Shown here in pieces: positions 36,377 to 46,391 of a stretch of DNA of 64,000 nucleotides. The position numbers and the translations under genes are program-made. Location: positions 248,001 through 312,000 of the forward strand of contig NZ_JASNRA010000001.1 in the NCBI RefSeq assembly GCF_030411955.1, written 5' to 3'. Each line of letters begins with the position of its first letter. Positions within the stretch are counted from its first letter, which is position 1. The notes beneath the pieces were generated by a model. The model had not been told where the DNA came from and did no database searches. It worked only from the letters and a program-made list of their open reading frames with translations. Source of the DNA: Massilia sp. YIM B02443. GTDB lineage: Bacteria > Pseudomonadota > Gammaproteobacteria > Burkholderiales > Burkholderiaceae_D.

Positions 36377-38491
36377 TCAGGCGTGTGCGCCGGCAGTGGC
36401 GCCGTCCACGCTCATGCCGCTATGGCGCAACAGCGCGTCGATCGATGGTTCGCGGCCGCGGAAGGCCTTGAACGATTCCAGCGCCGGACGCGAGCCGCCC
36501 ACCGACAGGATCTCGCGCTGGAAGCGGCGGCCGGTCTCGAGCAGGTCGCCGCCGTCGCTCGATGCTTCTTCAAAGGCCGCGTAGGCGTCGGCGGACAGCA
36601 CCTCGGCCCACTTGTAGCTGTAGTAGCCGGCCGCGTAGCCGCCCGCGAAAATGTGGCTGAACGAGTGCTGGAAGCGGTTGAAGTCGGGCGGGGTGATCAC
36701 CGCGAAGTTGCGGCGCACCTCGTTCACCAGCTCCTGCACCTGCTGGCTGTGCGGGTCGAAATCGTAGTGCAGGTGCATGTCGATCAGCGAGAACTCGACC
36801 TGGCGCAGGGTCTGCATCCCGGACTGGAAGTTCTTCGCCGCCAGCATCTTGTCGTACAGCGCGCGCGGCAGCGGCTCGCCGGTCTTGACGTGGGCGGTCA
36901 TCTGCTGCAGCTTGTCCCACTCCCAGCAGAAGTTTTCCATGAACTGCGACGGCAGCTCCACCGCATCCCACTCCACGCCCGAGATGCCCGACACCGGCAG
37001 CTCTTCGACTTCGGTCAGCATGTGGTGCAGGCCGTGGCCGAATTCGTGGAACAGGGTCGTTACTTCGTCGTGCGTGAACAGCGACGGCTGCAGCTTGCCG
37101 TCCACCGTGGCCGGCGGGGTGAAGTTGCAGACCAGGTAGGCGACCGGGGTCTGCACGGTGCCGCCGCCCAGCACGCGGCGGCCGCGCGCATCGTCCATCC
37201 AGGCGCCCTGCGCCTTGCCGGGGCGGGCGTACAGGTCGAGGTAGAACTGGCCGACCAGCTGGCCGTCACGCTCGATGCGGAAGAACCGCACGTCCGGGTG
37301 CCAGACCGGCGCGTTATCGGGTTTGATCTGCACGCCGAACAGGTTCTGGATCACGCCGAACAGGCCTTCGACCACCTTCGGCTCGGGGAAGAATTCCTTC
37401 ACTTCCTGGGCCGAGAAGGCGTAGCGCTGTTCGCGCAGCTTTTCCGAGGCGTAGGCCACGTCCCAGCTTTGCAGGTCGTCGATGCCGAGCTGCTCGCGCG
37501 CGAAGCTGCGCAGTTCCTGCAGGTCCTGCTCGGCGAACGGACGCGCGCGGCGCGCCAGGTCTTCCAGGAATTCGATCACGTGCTGCGGGCTCTGCGCCAT
37601 CTTGGCCACCAGCGAGACGTCGGCGAAGCTGCCGTAGTCCAGCAGTTTGGCTTCTTCATTGCGCAGTTTGAGCAGGTTGACGATGTTGGACGAGTTGTCC
37701 CACTTGGCCAGGTCGCTGAACATCACGCCGGTGTCCGAAGCCTTGGTGGCGCTGGCGCGGTACAAGGTCTCGCGCAGGCTGCGGTTGTCGCAGAACTGCA
37801 GCACCGGGAAGTAGGACGGGAAGTGCAGGGTGAACTGGTAGCCGGTCTTGCCGTCGCGTTCCGCGGTGGCCTTGGCTGCCTGCTTGGCGTCGTCGGGCAG
37901 GCCGGCCAAGTCGGCTTCGTTCTCGACCAGCAGCTTGTAGTCGTTGGTCGCGTCCAGCACGTTTTCCGAGAAGCGGGTCGAGAGTTGCGACTGCTGTTCC
38001 TGGATCTCGGCGAAGCGCGCCTTCTTGTCTTCGGGCAGTTCGGCGCCGCCCAGGCGGAAGTCGCGCAGGGCGTTTTCGACGATGCGCTTGCGCGTCGGGC
38101 TGAGCGACTCCCAGGTCGGGCCGTCGCGCAGCGCCTTGTACTTGGCGAACAGCGCTTCGTTCTGGCCGATCGAGGTCGAGAACTCGACCACCTTCGGCTG
38201 GTTTTCGTTGTAGACCGCGCGCAGCTCGGGCGTGTCCATCACGTGGTTCAGGTGACCGATCACGCCCCAGGCGCGGCCAAGCTTCTCGCTGGCGTCGTCG
38301 AGCGGCGCCAGCGTGTCCCAGGTGACGTTCTCGATCGGGGCCTCGAGCTGGGTGACAATAGCTTTGGCCTCGGCGATCAGGCCTTCGATGGCCGGCGTCA
38401 CGTGCTCGGGCTTGATCGCGTCGAAGCGCGGCAGGTCGCCGAAGTCGAGCAGCGGATTGTCGAGCAGGGGATTGCTGGTAGCGGTCGTCAT
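36377..38491 (-). CDS. prlC: M3-family zinc oligopeptidase (oligopeptidase A)
   Basis: 704 residues. The start at 38491 (MTTATSNPLLDNPLLDF) is chosen because GGAAGGA lies 6 bases upstream; an in-frame ATG at 38515 is less likely. The M3 zinc site is HEFGH at residues 482-486, in TTLFHEFGHGLHHML, and the third ligand sits in GISGVEWDAVELPSQFMENF. PrlC-type enzymes degrade short peptides and signal peptides in the cytosol. It lies 60 bases behind folD on the same strand. Confidence 0.95.
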   Translation of the reverse strand: MTTATSNPLLDNPLLDFGDLPRFDAIKPEHVTPAIEGLIAEAKAIVTQLEAPIENVTWDTLAPLDDASEKLGRAWGVIGHLNHVMDTPELRAVYNENQPKVVEFSTSIGQNEALFAKYKALRDGPTWESLSPTRKRIVENALRDFRLGGAELPEDKKARFAEIQEQQSQLSTRFSENVLDATNDYKLLVENEADLAGLPDDAKQAAKATAERDGKTGYQFTLHFPSYFPVLQFCDNRSLRETLYRASATKASDTGVMFSDLAKWDNSSNIVNLLKLRNEEAKLLDYGSFADVSLVAKMAQSPQHVIEFLEDLARRARPFAEQDLQELRSFAREQLGIDDLQSWDVAYASEKLREQRYAFSAQEVKEFFPEPKVVEGLFGVIQNLFGVQIKPDNAPVWHPDVRFFRIERDGQLVGQFYLDLYARPGKAQGAWMDDARGRRVLGGGTVQTPVAYLVCNFTPPATVDGKLQPSLFTHDEVTTLFHEFGHGLHHMLTEVEELPVSGISGVEWDAVELPSQFMENFCWEWDKLQQMTAHVKTGEPLPRALYDKMLAAKNFQSGMQTLRQVEFSLIDMHLHYDFDPHSQQVQELVNEVRRNFAVITPPDFNRFQHSFSHIFAGGYAAGYYSYKWAEVLSADAYAAFEEASSDGGDLLETGRRFQREILSVGGSRPALESFKAFRGREPSIDALLRHSGMSVDGATAGAHA

Positions 38492-38551
38492 CGTATTCCT
38501 TCCAATTTCGTTATTCATAGGTACGCCGAGCGCAGCCACCAGCCATCCGGT

Positions 38552-39460
38552 TTACGCCACGCCGGCCTTCGGCTCCATGCCTTGTGCCTGGTCGGGCGCC
38601 GCGTTGGCGGCGGCGTGTCCGCGCTCCGCGGACTCGAGGGTATTCATCAACAGCATCGTGATCGTCATCGGACCGACGCCACCCGGCACCGGCGTGATGT
38701 GGGCGGCCACTTCGGACACGCCCGCGAAATCCACGTCGCCGCACAGCTTGCCCGCGTCGTCGCGGTTCATGCCGACGTCGATCACGATCGCGCCCGGCTT
38801 GACCATGTCCGCCCTCAAGGTATTGCGGCGGCCGACGGCGGCCACGACCACGTCGGCCTGGCGGGTATGGTAGCCCAGGTCCGGCGTTGCGCTATGGCAG
38901 ATGGTGACGGTGGCGTTGGCTTGCAAGAGCAGCAAGGCCATCGGTTTGCCGACGGTGTTCGAACGGCCGATCACGACCGCGTGCTTGCCGCGCAGGTCGA
39001 CGCCGGTGGTTTCGATCAGCTTCATGCAGCCGTATGGGGTGCACGGACGGAAGCCCGGCAGGTTGGCGACCAGTTCGCCGGCCGACAGCACCGAGTAGCC
39101 GTCGACGTCCTTGCTGGTGGAAATCGCTTCGATCACCTTGCTCGGGTCGATGTGCTTCGGCAGCGGCATTTGCACCAGGATGCCATGGATGGCCGGGTCG
39201 GCGTTCAATGCTGCAATGCGGTCAAGGAGAGCCTGTTCCGACAGGTCGGCGTCGTATTTCTCGAGCACCGAATGGAAGCCGACGTCGCCGCAGGCCTTCA
39301 CCTTGTTGCGCACATAGACCTGGCTGGCCGGGTCTTCGCCGACCAGGATCACGGCCAGGCCCGGCTGCTTGCCGGCGGCGGTAAGTTTGGCGGTGCGCGC
39401 GGCGATGTCGGCGCGCAGTTGTTGGGAAAGGAGGACTCCGTCGATCAGTTGTGCAGGCAT
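38552..39460 (-). CDS. folD: Methylenetetrahydrofolate dehydrogenase / cyclohydrolase
   Basis: 302 residues (a little longer than the usual 285). [43 protein letters not shown] with the catalytic Lys, and [12 protein letters not shown] near 140 are the FolD signatures. [19 protein letters not shown] near 170 is the NADP site. The C-terminus has about 15 extra residues rich in Ala. It interconverts methylene- and formyl-tetrahydrofolate. Confidence 0.97.
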   Translation of the reverse strand: MPAQLIDGVLLSQQLRADIAARTAKLTAAGKQPGLAVILVGEDPASQVYVRNKVKACGDVGFHSVLEKYDADLSEQALLDRIAALNADPAIHGILVQMPLPKHIDPSKVIEAISTSKDVDGYSVLSAGELVANLPGFRPCTPYGCMKLIETTGVDLRGKHAVVIGRSNTVGKPMALLLLQANATVTICHSATPDLGYHTRQADVVVAAVGRRNTLRADMVKPGAIVIDVGMNRDDAGKLCGDVDFAGVSEVAAHITPVPGGVGPMTITMLLMNTLESAERGHAAANAAPDQAQGMEPKAGVA

Positions 39461-39634
39461 GGTGAAGGCTCGTCGCTGGGCAAAAAGCGAATTATACGGC
39501 GCGCTTTGGTAATTGCTTAAGGATGGCGACTAAATCGGCGCGATTTGGGGGATGATCGAGCGCTTCGGTATACGATATCCGGTGATCGACAGTGCAGAGT
39601 TTCTCCTATGAAAATTGTGCACTTGCAGCATAGG

Positions 39635-39651
39635 ATTTCACATAATGAAAT
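39635..39651. promoter_or_regulatory. Inverted repeat ATTTCA-N5-TGAAAT upstream of the aceE promoter
   Basis: A 17-base palindromic site 13 bases before the -35 box. A related palindrome, TGAAATTTCA, occurs at 39720-39729 downstream of the start point. The pair could be operators of a pyruvate or carbon-source regulator. No regulator gene is adjacent. Confidence 0.5.
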
Positions 39652-39664
39652 GGCATATCGTAAT

Positions 39665-39693
39665 TTGAAAATGCAAAAATCCGCCCGTATAAT
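39665..39693 (+). promoter_or_regulatory. Strong sigma70 promoter of the pyruvate dehydrogenase operon
   Basis: TTGAAA (39665-39670), 17 bases, TATAAT (39688-39693). Initiation near 39700 leaves a leader of about 90 bases before aceE. Confidence 0.85.
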
Positions 39694-39719
39694 CCATGGG
39701 TTTATCTAAAAAGATAGTC

Positions 39720-39729
39720 TGAAATTTCA
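39720..39729. promoter_or_regulatory. TGAAATTTCA palindrome in the aceE leader
   Basis: A perfect 10-base palindrome built from the same half-site as the inverted repeat at 39635. It lies about 20 bases inside the predicted transcript start, a position suited to repression. Confidence 0.4.
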
Positions 39730-39791
39730 CCAATCGCCGCCAGCCTGCGCAGGGATCGGGTCGGGGCGCACCACTCTAGGAGACGCAGAAC

Positions 39792-42503
39792 ATGTCAGCT
39801 CAACTCGACCAGTTGACCGCGCAAGCCGCCAACGACCCGGACGCCATCGAGACCAAGGAATGGCTCGACGCGCTGGAAGCGGTGATCGAACACGAAGGCA
39901 CCGAGCGCGCCCACTACCTGATGGAGCGCCTGGTCGACCTGGCGCGCCGCCGCGGCGCCCATGTCCCGTTCTCGAGCAACACCGCCTACGTCAACACGAT
40001 TCCCGCGCACCTGAACCAGAACAGCCCGGGCAACCTCGAATACGAAGAGCGCCTGCGCTCGTGGATGCGCTGGAACGCGATGGCGATGGTGGTCAAGGCC
40101 AACCGCGCCGACGGCGACCTCGGTGGCCACATCTCGTCGTTCGCCTCGCTGGCCAACATGCTCGGCACCGGCTTCAACCACTTCTGGCACGCCCCGACCG
40201 AAGACCATGGCGGCGACCTGCTGTACATCCAGGGCCACTCGTCGCCCGGCATCTACGCACGCGCCTTCCTCGAAGGCCGCCTGAGCGAAGAGCAGCTGCT
40301 GAACTTCCGCCGCGAAGTCGACGGCAAGGGCCTGTCGTCGTACCCGCACCCGAAACTGATGCCGGACTTCTGGCAGTTCCCGACCGTGTCGATGGGCCTG
40401 GGCCCACTGATGGCGATCTACCAGGCGCGCTTCCTGAAGTACCTGCACGCGCGCGGCATCGCCAAGACCGACAACCGCAAGGTCTGGGTCTTCTGCGGCG
40501 ACGGCGAGATGGACGAACCGGAATCGATGGGCGCGATCGGCATGGCCGCGCGCGAGCAGCTGGACAACCTCGTCATGGTCGTCAACTGCAACCTGCAGCG
40601 CCTGGACGGTCCCGTGCGCGGCAACGGCAAGATCATCCAGGAACTGGAAGCCGACTTCCGCGGCGCCGGCTGGAACGTCGTCAAGGTCATCTGGGGCTCG
40701 CAGTGGGATCCGCTGCTGGCCCAGGACAAGGACGGCATCCTGCAGCGCGTGATGATGGAAACCGTCGACGGCGAATACCAGAACTACAAGGCCAAGGACG
40801 GCGCCTACGTGCGCAAGCACTTCTTCGGCAAGCATCCGAAGCTGCTCGAGATGGTCTCGAAGATGAGCGACGACGACATCTGGCGCCTGACCCGCGGCGG
40901 CCACGATCCGCACAAGATCTACGCCGCGTTCAAGAACGCGCAGGAGAACAAGGGTTCGCCGACCGTGCTGCTGGTGAAGACCGTCAAGGGCTTCGGCATG
41001 GGCAAGTCGGGCGAAGCGCGCAACACCGCGCACCAGACCAAGAAGCTCGATGATCAGGCGATCCGCGACATGCGCGACCGCTTCAACATCGCGATTCCGG
41101 ACGACCAGCTGGCCGACATCCCGTTCTTCAAGCCGGCCGACGACGCGCCTGAAATGCAGTACCTGCACGAGCGCCGCAAGGCCCTGGGCGGCTACCTGCC
41201 GCAGCGCCGCGAAAAGGCCGACGAGCAGCTGGTGGTGCCAAAGCTCGAGTCGTTCAAGGGCGTGCTCGAGCCGACCGCGGAAGGCCGCGAAATCTCGACC
41301 ACCCAGTCGTACGTGCGCGTGATCACCAGCCTGCTGAAGGACGAAAGCATCGGCCAGCGCATCGTGCCGATCCTGGTCGACGAATCGCGTACCTTCGGCA
41401 TGGAAGGCCTGTTCCGCCAGATCGGCATCTTCAACCAGCAGGGCCAGTTGTACGAGCCGGTCGATCGCGACCAGGTGATGTACTACCGCGAAGACAAGGC
41501 AGGCCAGATCCTGCAAGAGGGCATCAACGAAGCGGGCGGCATGAGCTCGTGGATCGCAGCGGCGACGTCGTACTCGTCGAACAACCGCACCATGATCCCG
41601 TTCTACACCTTCTACTCGATGTTCGGCATGCAGCGCGTCGGTGACCTGGTCTGGCTGGCGGGCGACATCCGCGCGCGCGGCTTCCTGATGGGCGGCACCG
41701 CCGGCCGCACCACGCTCAACGGCGAAGGCCTGCAGCACGAAGATGGCCACAGCCACGTGATCGCAGCGACCGTGCCGAACTGCCTGCCGTACGACCCGAG
41801 CTTCGGCCACGAAGTCGCCGTCATCATCCAGGACGGCCTGCGCCGCATGGTGGAAGAACAGGAAGACGTGTTCTACTACATCACCATCATGAACGAGAAC
41901 TACGCGCAGCCGGGCCTGAAGGCGGGCCAGGAAGAGGGCATCCTGAAGGGCATGTACCTGCTGCAGCCGGGCGCCGCCTACGAAGGTGCGAACACCAGCG
42001 CGCCGCGCGTGCAGCTGATCGGTTGCGGCACCATCCTGCGCGAATCGATCTTCGCCGCCGAGCTGCTGAAGAACGACTGGGGCGTCGATGCGGACGTGTG
42101 GTCGGCGCCTTCGCTGACGCTGCTGGCGCGCGATGGCCAGGATTGCGAGCGCTGGAACATGGTCAACCCGGAAAGCGAACAGCGCGTGCCGTACGTGGCC
42201 TCGCTGCTGCAGAACACCAGCGGCCCGATCGTCGCGACCACCGACTACATGCGCATGTTCGCCGAGCAGATCCGCGCCTTCATGCCGAAGGACCGCACCT
42301 ATAAAGTGCTGGGCACCGACGGCTTCGGCCGCTCGGATTCGCGCGTCAAGCTGCGCGAGTTCTTCGAAGTGAACCGCTACTACGTGACGGTTGCCGCGCT
42401 GCGCGCGCTGGCCGACGAAGGCAAGATCGACCGCGCGATCGTGTCGCAGGCGATCGCCAAGTACGGCATCGATGCGAACAAGCCGAATCCGGTGACCCAG
42501 TAA
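39792..42503 (+). CDS. aceE: Pyruvate dehydrogenase E1 component (homodimeric)
   Basis: 903 residues, the length of the homodimeric AceE. Landmarks: GDLLYIQGHSSPGIYARAFLEGR near 140, the thiamine-diphosphate motif GDGEMDEPES...VNCNLQRLDGPVRGN around 235-280, and FYTFYSMFGMQRVGDL near 600. It decarboxylates pyruvate and loads the acetyl group on the lipoyl arms of AceF. It is the first gene of the aceE-aceF-lpdA operon, with an AGGAGA ribosome site. Confidence 0.98.
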   Translation: MSAQLDQLTAQAANDPDAIETKEWLDALEAVIEHEGTERAHYLMERLVDLARRRGAHVPFSSNTAYVNTIPAHLNQNSPGNLEYEERLRSWMRWNAMAMVVKANRADGDLGGHISSFASLANMLGTGFNHFWHAPTEDHGGDLLYIQGHSSPGIYARAFLEGRLSEEQLLNFRREVDGKGLSSYPHPKLMPDFWQFPTVSMGLGPLMAIYQARFLKYLHARGIAKTDNRKVWVFCGDGEMDEPESMGAIGMAAREQLDNLVMVVNCNLQRLDGPVRGNGKIIQELEADFRGAGWNVVKVIWGSQWDPLLAQDKDGILQRVMMETVDGEYQNYKAKDGAYVRKHFFGKHPKLLEMVSKMSDDDIWRLTRGGHDPHKIYAAFKNAQENKGSPTVLLVKTVKGFGMGKSGEARNTAHQTKKLDDQAIRDMRDRFNIAIPDDQLADIPFFKPADDAPEMQYLHERRKALGGYLPQRREKADEQLVVPKLESFKGVLEPTAEGREISTTQSYVRVITSLLKDESIGQRIVPILVDESRTFGMEGLFRQIGIFNQQGQLYEPVDRDQVMYYREDKAGQILQEGINEAGGMSSWIAAATSYSSNNRTMIPFYTFYSMFGMQRVGDLVWLAGDIRARGFLMGGTAGRTTLNGEGLQHEDGHSHVIAATVPNCLPYDPSFGHEVAVIIQDGLRRMVEEQEDVFYYITIMNENYAQPGLKAGQEEGILKGMYLLQPGAAYEGANTSAPRVQLIGCGTILRESIFAAELLKNDWGVDADVWSAPSLTLLARDGQDCERWNMVNPESEQRVPYVASLLQNTSGPIVATTDYMRMFAEQIRAFMPKDRTYKVLGTDGFGRSDSRVKLREFFEVNRYYVTVAALRALADEGKIDRAIVSQAIAKYGIDANKPNPVTQ

Positions 42504-42578
42504 ATGCTCGTCCGTCGCCGTGCGTGTGCGCGGCGACGGTCTTGAAGCTAACTCGAATAAGAAATTGGAGCTAACACT

Positions 42579-44234
42579 ATGAGCATTGTGGAAGTCAAAG
42601 TCCCCGATATCGGCGACTTCAAGGAAGTCGAAGTCATCGAACTGATGGTCAAGCCGGGCGATACGATCAAGGTCGATCAGTCGCTGGTGACCGTCGAATC
42701 CGACAAGGCAAGCATGGAAATCCCATCGAGCCATGCCGGCGTCGTCAAGGAAATCAAGATCAAGGTCGGCGACAAGGTTGCCGAAGGTTCGCTGGTGCTG
42801 CTGCTCGAAGAAGCTGGCGGCGCCGCTGAAGCACCTGCTGCATCCGCACCAGCTGCGGCACCGGCCCAGGCTGAAGCGCCTGCCGCTGCAGCACCTGCCG
42901 CACCTGCCGCAGCAGGCGGCACCGTCGAAGTCACCGTGCCGGACATCGGCGACTTCAAGGAAGTCGAAGTCATCGAACTGATGGTCAAGCCGGGCGACAC
43001 CATCAAGGTCGACCAGTCCTTGATCACCGTCGAATCGGACAAGGCCAGCATGGAGATCCCGTCGAGCCATGCCGGCGTGGTCAAGGAACTCAAAGTGAAG
43101 GTCGGCGACAAGGTCGCCAAGGGTTCGCTGGTGCTGATCGTTGAAGCGACCGGCGGCGCGCCTGCAGCCGCGCCAGCTGCTGCTGCACCGGCACCGGCTG
43201 CTGCCGCTCCTGCCGCCGCACCTGCGCAAGCATCGGCGCCTGCGCCGGCACCTGCCGCTGCACCAGCTCCAGCACCGGCCGCACAAGGCGCCACCGGCTC
43301 GAAAGCCCACGCTTCGCCGTCGATCCGCAAGTTCGCGCGCGAACTCGGCGTCGACCTGGGCCGCGTGCCGGGCACCGGTCCGAAAGGCCGCATCACCCAG
43401 CAGGACGTGCAGAACTTTGTGAAGGGCGTGATGGCCGCGCCGGCAGCCGCTCCTGCAGCCGCAGGCGGTTCGGGCGCAGGCATCGGCGGCATCAACCTGC
43501 TGCCATGGCCGTCGCTCGACTTCTCCAAGTTCGGTCCGACCGAAACCGTGCCGCTGTCGCGCATCAAGAAGATCTCGGGCCCGAACCTGCACCGCAACTG
43601 GGTCATGATCCCGCACGTCACCCACTTCGACGAAGCCGACGTGACCGACCTGGAACAGTTCCGCGTCGATTCGAACGCGTCGCTGGCCAAGCAGAAGTCG
43701 GCCGTCAAGCTGACCATGCTGGCCTTCGTGATCAAGGCGAGCGTCGCCGCGCTGAAGAAGTTCCCGCAATTTAATGCATCGCTGTCGGAAGACGGCGCGG
43801 CATTGATCACCAAGCAGTACTACAACATCGGCTTCGCGGCCGACACCCCGAACGGCCTGGTGGTCCCGGTGGTGAAGGATGCGGACAAGAAGACCATCTC
43901 GCAGATCGCTACCGAGATGGGCGAGCTCTCAAGCCAGGCGCGCGACGGCAAGCTGCCGCCGACCGCGATGCAGGGCGCGACCTTCACCATCTCGTCGCTG
44001 GGCGGCATCGGCGGCACCGCATTCACGCCGATCATCAACGCGCCGGAACTGGCGATCCTGGGCCTGTCCAAGTCGGCGATGAAGCCGGTGTGGGACGGTT
44101 CGAGCTTCCAGCCGCGCCTGATGCTGCCGCTGTCGCTGTCGTACGACCACCGCGTGATCGACGGCGCCGGCGCCGCGCGCTTCGCCGCCTACCTGGCCGA
44201 AGTGCTGGCCGACCTGCGCAAGACCCTTCTGTGA
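42579..44234 (+). CDS. aceF: Dihydrolipoamide acetyltransferase (PDH E2) with two lipoyl domains
   Basis: 551 residues: lipoyl domain 1 (residues 1-80) and lipoyl domain 2 (about 117-195), each with the [11 protein letters not shown] lysine loop, joined by Ala/Pro-rich swinging linkers. The peripheral-subunit-binding domain is [19 protein letters not shown] near 245. The catalytic domain ends with [15 protein letters not shown], containing the active-site His and Asp. It forms the core of the complex and transfers acetyl to CoA. The two lipoyl domains share a 53-bp identical DNA stretch. Confidence 0.98.
   Translation: MSIVEVKVPDIGDFKEVEVIELMVKPGDTIKVDQSLVTVESDKASMEIPSSHAGVVKEIKIKVGDKVAEGSLVLLLEEAGGAAEAPAASAPAAAPAQAEAPAAAAPAAPAAAGGTVEVTVPDIGDFKEVEVIELMVKPGDTIKVDQSLITVESDKASMEIPSSHAGVVKELKVKVGDKVAKGSLVLIVEATGGAPAAAPAAAAPAPAAAAPAAAPAQASAPAPAPAAAPAPAPAAQGATGSKAHASPSIRKFARELGVDLGRVPGTGPKGRITQQDVQNFVKGVMAAPAAAPAAAGGSGAGIGGINLLPWPSLDFSKFGPTETVPLSRIKKISGPNLHRNWVMIPHVTHFDEADVTDLEQFRVDSNASLAKQKSAVKLTMLAFVIKASVAALKKFPQFNASLSEDGAALITKQYYNIGFAADTPNGLVVPVVKDADKKTISQIATEMGELSSQARDGKLPPTAMQGATFTISSLGGIGGTAFTPIINAPELAILGLSKSAMKPVWDGSSFQPRLMLPLSLSYDHRVIDGAGAARFAAYLAEVLADLRKTLL
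42609..42661 (+). repeat. 53-bp perfect direct repeat, copy 1 (lipoyl domain 1 of aceF)
   Basis: Identical to 42945-42997, 336 bases downstream in the second lipoyl domain. A near copy is present in lpdA at about 44278-44330. It covers the coding for [17 protein letters not shown]. Confidence 0.85.
42945..42997 (+). repeat. 53-bp perfect direct repeat, copy 2 (lipoyl domain 2 of aceF)
   Basis: Identical to 42609-42661, including third codon positions. Confidence 0.85.
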
Positions 44235-44247
44235 TTGGAGCGCATAG

Positions 44248-46104
44248 ATGAGCACTGTTGAAGTGAAAGTCCCGAACATCGGCGACTTCAAGGAAGTCGA
44301 AGTGATCGAACTGATGGTCAAGGCTGGCGACACGATCAAGGTCGACCAGTCCCTGATCACCGTGGAATCGGACAAGGCCAGCATGGAGATTCCATCGACC
44401 CATGCCGGCACGATCAAGGAGGTGAAGGTCAAGGTCGGCGACAAGATCGGTGAAGGCTCGTTGCTGCTTCTGGTGGAAGAGGGCGCTGCTGCTGCTCCTG
44501 CCGCTGCGCTGGCAGCACCATCGGCAGCCAGCGACAAGCCGGCCGCGCAGATCGGCGCGCAAGCCGTGGCGCCGACCGCCGCCGCCGCCCCGACCGACTC
44601 GTACGCGCCCGCGCATCCGGCGCCGGCCGCACCGAAAGATGCGACCCCAGCTCCGAATGCGTCGAGCTACAGCGGCCAGGTCGACATCGAATGCGAAATG
44701 ATGGTGCTGGGCGCGGGCCCTGGCGGCTACTCGGCCGCCTTCCGCGCGGCCGACCTGGGCATGAACACGGTCCTGATCGAGAAGTACGCGACGCTGGGCG
44801 GCGTGTGCCTGAACGTGGGCTGCATTCCATCCAAGGCACTGCTGCACGTGGCGCACATCATGGATGAAACCGCCCACATGGCCGATCTCGGCGTGTCGTT
44901 CGCCAAGCCGCAGGTCGACATCGACAAGCTGCGCGCGCACAAGGACGGCGTGATCAAGAAGATGACCGGCGGCCTGGCCTTCATGGCCAAGGCGCGCAAG
45001 GTCAATGTGGTGCAGGGCGTGGGCCAGTTCCTCAGCCCGAACCACATCGAAGTCACCGGTCCTGACGGCGCCAAGAAAGTCGTCGGCTTCAAGAAGGCGA
45101 TCATCGCCGCCGGTTCGTCGGTGGTGAAGCTGCCATTCGTGCCGGAAGATCCGCGCATCGTCGATTCGACCGGCGCGCTGGAACTGCGCCAGGTGCCGAA
45201 GCGCATGCTGGTCATCGGCGGCGGCATCATCGGCCTGGAAATGGCAACCGTCTACTCGACGCTCGGTGCGCGCATCGATGTGGTCGAGATGATGGATGGC
45301 CTGATGCAGGGCGCCGACCGCGAGGCCGTCAAGGTCTGGCAGAAGTTCAATGCGCACCGCTTCGACAACATCATGACCAAGACCAAAACCGTCGGCGTGG
45401 AAGCGCTGGCGGAAGGCATCAAGGTCACGTTCGAGTCGGCCGAGGCAGGCGTCGCCGCGCCGGAGCCGCAACTGTACGACCTGGTGCTGGTGGCCGTTGG
45501 CCGCAGCCCGAACGGCAAGAAGATCGCCGCAGATAAAGCTGGCGTGGCGGTGACCGACCGCGGCTTCATCGGCGTCGACAGCCAGATGCGCACCAACGTG
45601 CCGCACATCTTCGCCATCGGCGATCTGGTGGGCCAGCCGATGCTGGCGCACAAGGCGGTGCACGAGGCGCACGTGGCGGCCGAAGCGGCACTGGACAAGA
45701 AGACCCACTTCGACGCCAAGGTGATTCCGTCGGTCGCGTACACCGATCCGGAAGTGGCATGGGTCGGCGTCACCGAAGAAGAAGCCAAGCAGAAGGGCAT
45801 CAAGGTCGAGAAGGGCCACTTCCCGTGGAACGCCAGCGGCCGCGCCGTGGCCAACGGCCGCGACGAAGGCTTCACCAAGCTGCTGTTCGACGCTGAAACG
45901 CATCGCATCATCGGCGGCACCATCGTCGGCACGGGCGCCGGCGACATGATCGGCGAGATCGCGCTGGCGATCGAGATGGGCGCGGATGGCGTGGATATCG
46001 GCAAGACCATCCACCCGCACCCGACGCTGGGTGAGTCGATCGGCATGGCGGCGGAAGCCTACGAAGGCGTCTGCACCGACCTGCCGCCGCCGCGCAAGCG
46101 TTAA
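44248..46104 (+). CDS. lpdA: Dihydrolipoamide dehydrogenase (PDH E3) with N-terminal lipoyl domain
   Basis: 618 residues, about 140 more than ordinary E3. Residues 1-80 are a lipoyl domain with [11 protein letters not shown], nearly identical to those of AceF, followed by an Ala/Pro linker to about 145. The E3 part has the FAD site [20 protein letters not shown], the redox disulfide [13 protein letters not shown] near 190, the NAD site [20 protein letters not shown], and the C-terminal HPHPTLGES base. It reoxidises the lipoyl arms. It starts 13 bases behind aceF. Confidence 0.97.
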   Translation: MSTVEVKVPNIGDFKEVEVIELMVKAGDTIKVDQSLITVESDKASMEIPSTHAGTIKEVKVKVGDKIGEGSLLLLVEEGAAAAPAAALAAPSAASDKPAAQIGAQAVAPTAAAAPTDSYAPAHPAPAAPKDATPAPNASSYSGQVDIECEMMVLGAGPGGYSAAFRAADLGMNTVLIEKYATLGGVCLNVGCIPSKALLHVAHIMDETAHMADLGVSFAKPQVDIDKLRAHKDGVIKKMTGGLAFMAKARKVNVVQGVGQFLSPNHIEVTGPDGAKKVVGFKKAIIAAGSSVVKLPFVPEDPRIVDSTGALELRQVPKRMLVIGGGIIGLEMATVYSTLGARIDVVEMMDGLMQGADREAVKVWQKFNAHRFDNIMTKTKTVGVEALAEGIKVTFESAEAGVAAPEPQLYDLVLVAVGRSPNGKKIAADKAGVAVTDRGFIGVDSQMRTNVPHIFAIGDLVGQPMLAHKAVHEAHVAAEAALDKKTHFDAKVIPSVAYTDPEVAWVGVTEEEAKQKGIKVEKGHFPWNASGRAVANGRDEGFTKLLFDAETHRIIGGTIVGTGAGDMIGEIALAIEMGADGVDIGKTIHPHPTLGESIGMAAEAYEGVCTDLPPPRKR

Positions 46105-46161
46105 TAGCGGCCCGGCGGCGTCACGATACTGACGTCGCCAGATTCATCAGCGCTTTAAAAC

Positions 46162-46270
46162 AACGTCATCCCCGCGCAGGCGGGGATCCAAGTCCGATGC
46201 ACAGCCACCAGCGAATACCGAAGTGGCTGTGCGGGCAAACTTGGATCCCCGCCTTCGCGGGGATGACGTT
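46162..46270. repeat. REPIN-like element: two inverted 32-bp REP-type arms
   Basis: The left arm (46162-46193, containing CGTCATCCCCGC and GGCGGGGATCCAAGT) recurs in inverse orientation at 46239-46270 with three central differences. Each arm has its own CCCCGC/GCGGGG hairpin. Inside, ACAGCCAC (46201-46208) pairs with GTGGCTGT (46223-46230), so the whole 109 bases can fold into one long hairpin. It lies 57 bases behind lpdA and may stabilise the PDH mRNA. It is unrelated in sequence to the 26-bp ends of the RAYT at 11.8-13.0 kb. Confidence 0.82.
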
Positions 46271-46391
46271 TTTGGGGCGCGGGCAAGAGGAAACGCAGCA
46301 CGCGAAAACGCGGCGCGTATCCCACTTGCGACCTCCCACCGATGGTCTATCATAAAGCCACCAGCGGCACCCCGCCGCAGCGGAGGTTTCG

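Larger units (their letters stand above)
39461..39791. other. Divergent control region between folD and the PDH operon
   Basis: 331 bases without a gene. It contains an AT-rich core with the aceE promoter (39665-39693), the palindromes at 39635-39651 and 39720-39729, and the AGGAGA ribosome site of aceE (39777-39782). I see nothing else in it. Confidence 0.7.

Noticed and set aside
36383..39520. Open frame of more than 1000 codons opposite prlC and folD
   Set aside because: It spans two well-identified genes and their gap on the other strand. Codon use and composition are those of an antisense shadow in high-GC DNA.
42820..43290. Ala/Pro repeats in aceF read as a tandem-repeat locus
   Set aside because: They are the flexible linkers between lipoyl and binding domains expected in E2; the DNA has no fixed unit.
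39795..43769. Open frame of 1324 codons opposite aceE and aceF
   Set aside because: Antisense to two unmistakable PDH genes; no ribosome site and a composition dominated by His, Arg, Asp and Gln.
46162..46270. REPIN hairpin as a rho-independent terminator of the PDH operon
   Set aside because: No T-run follows within a few bases of the first stem and the inverted 32-bp arms fit a repeat element better. It might still weakly terminate or protect the mRNA.
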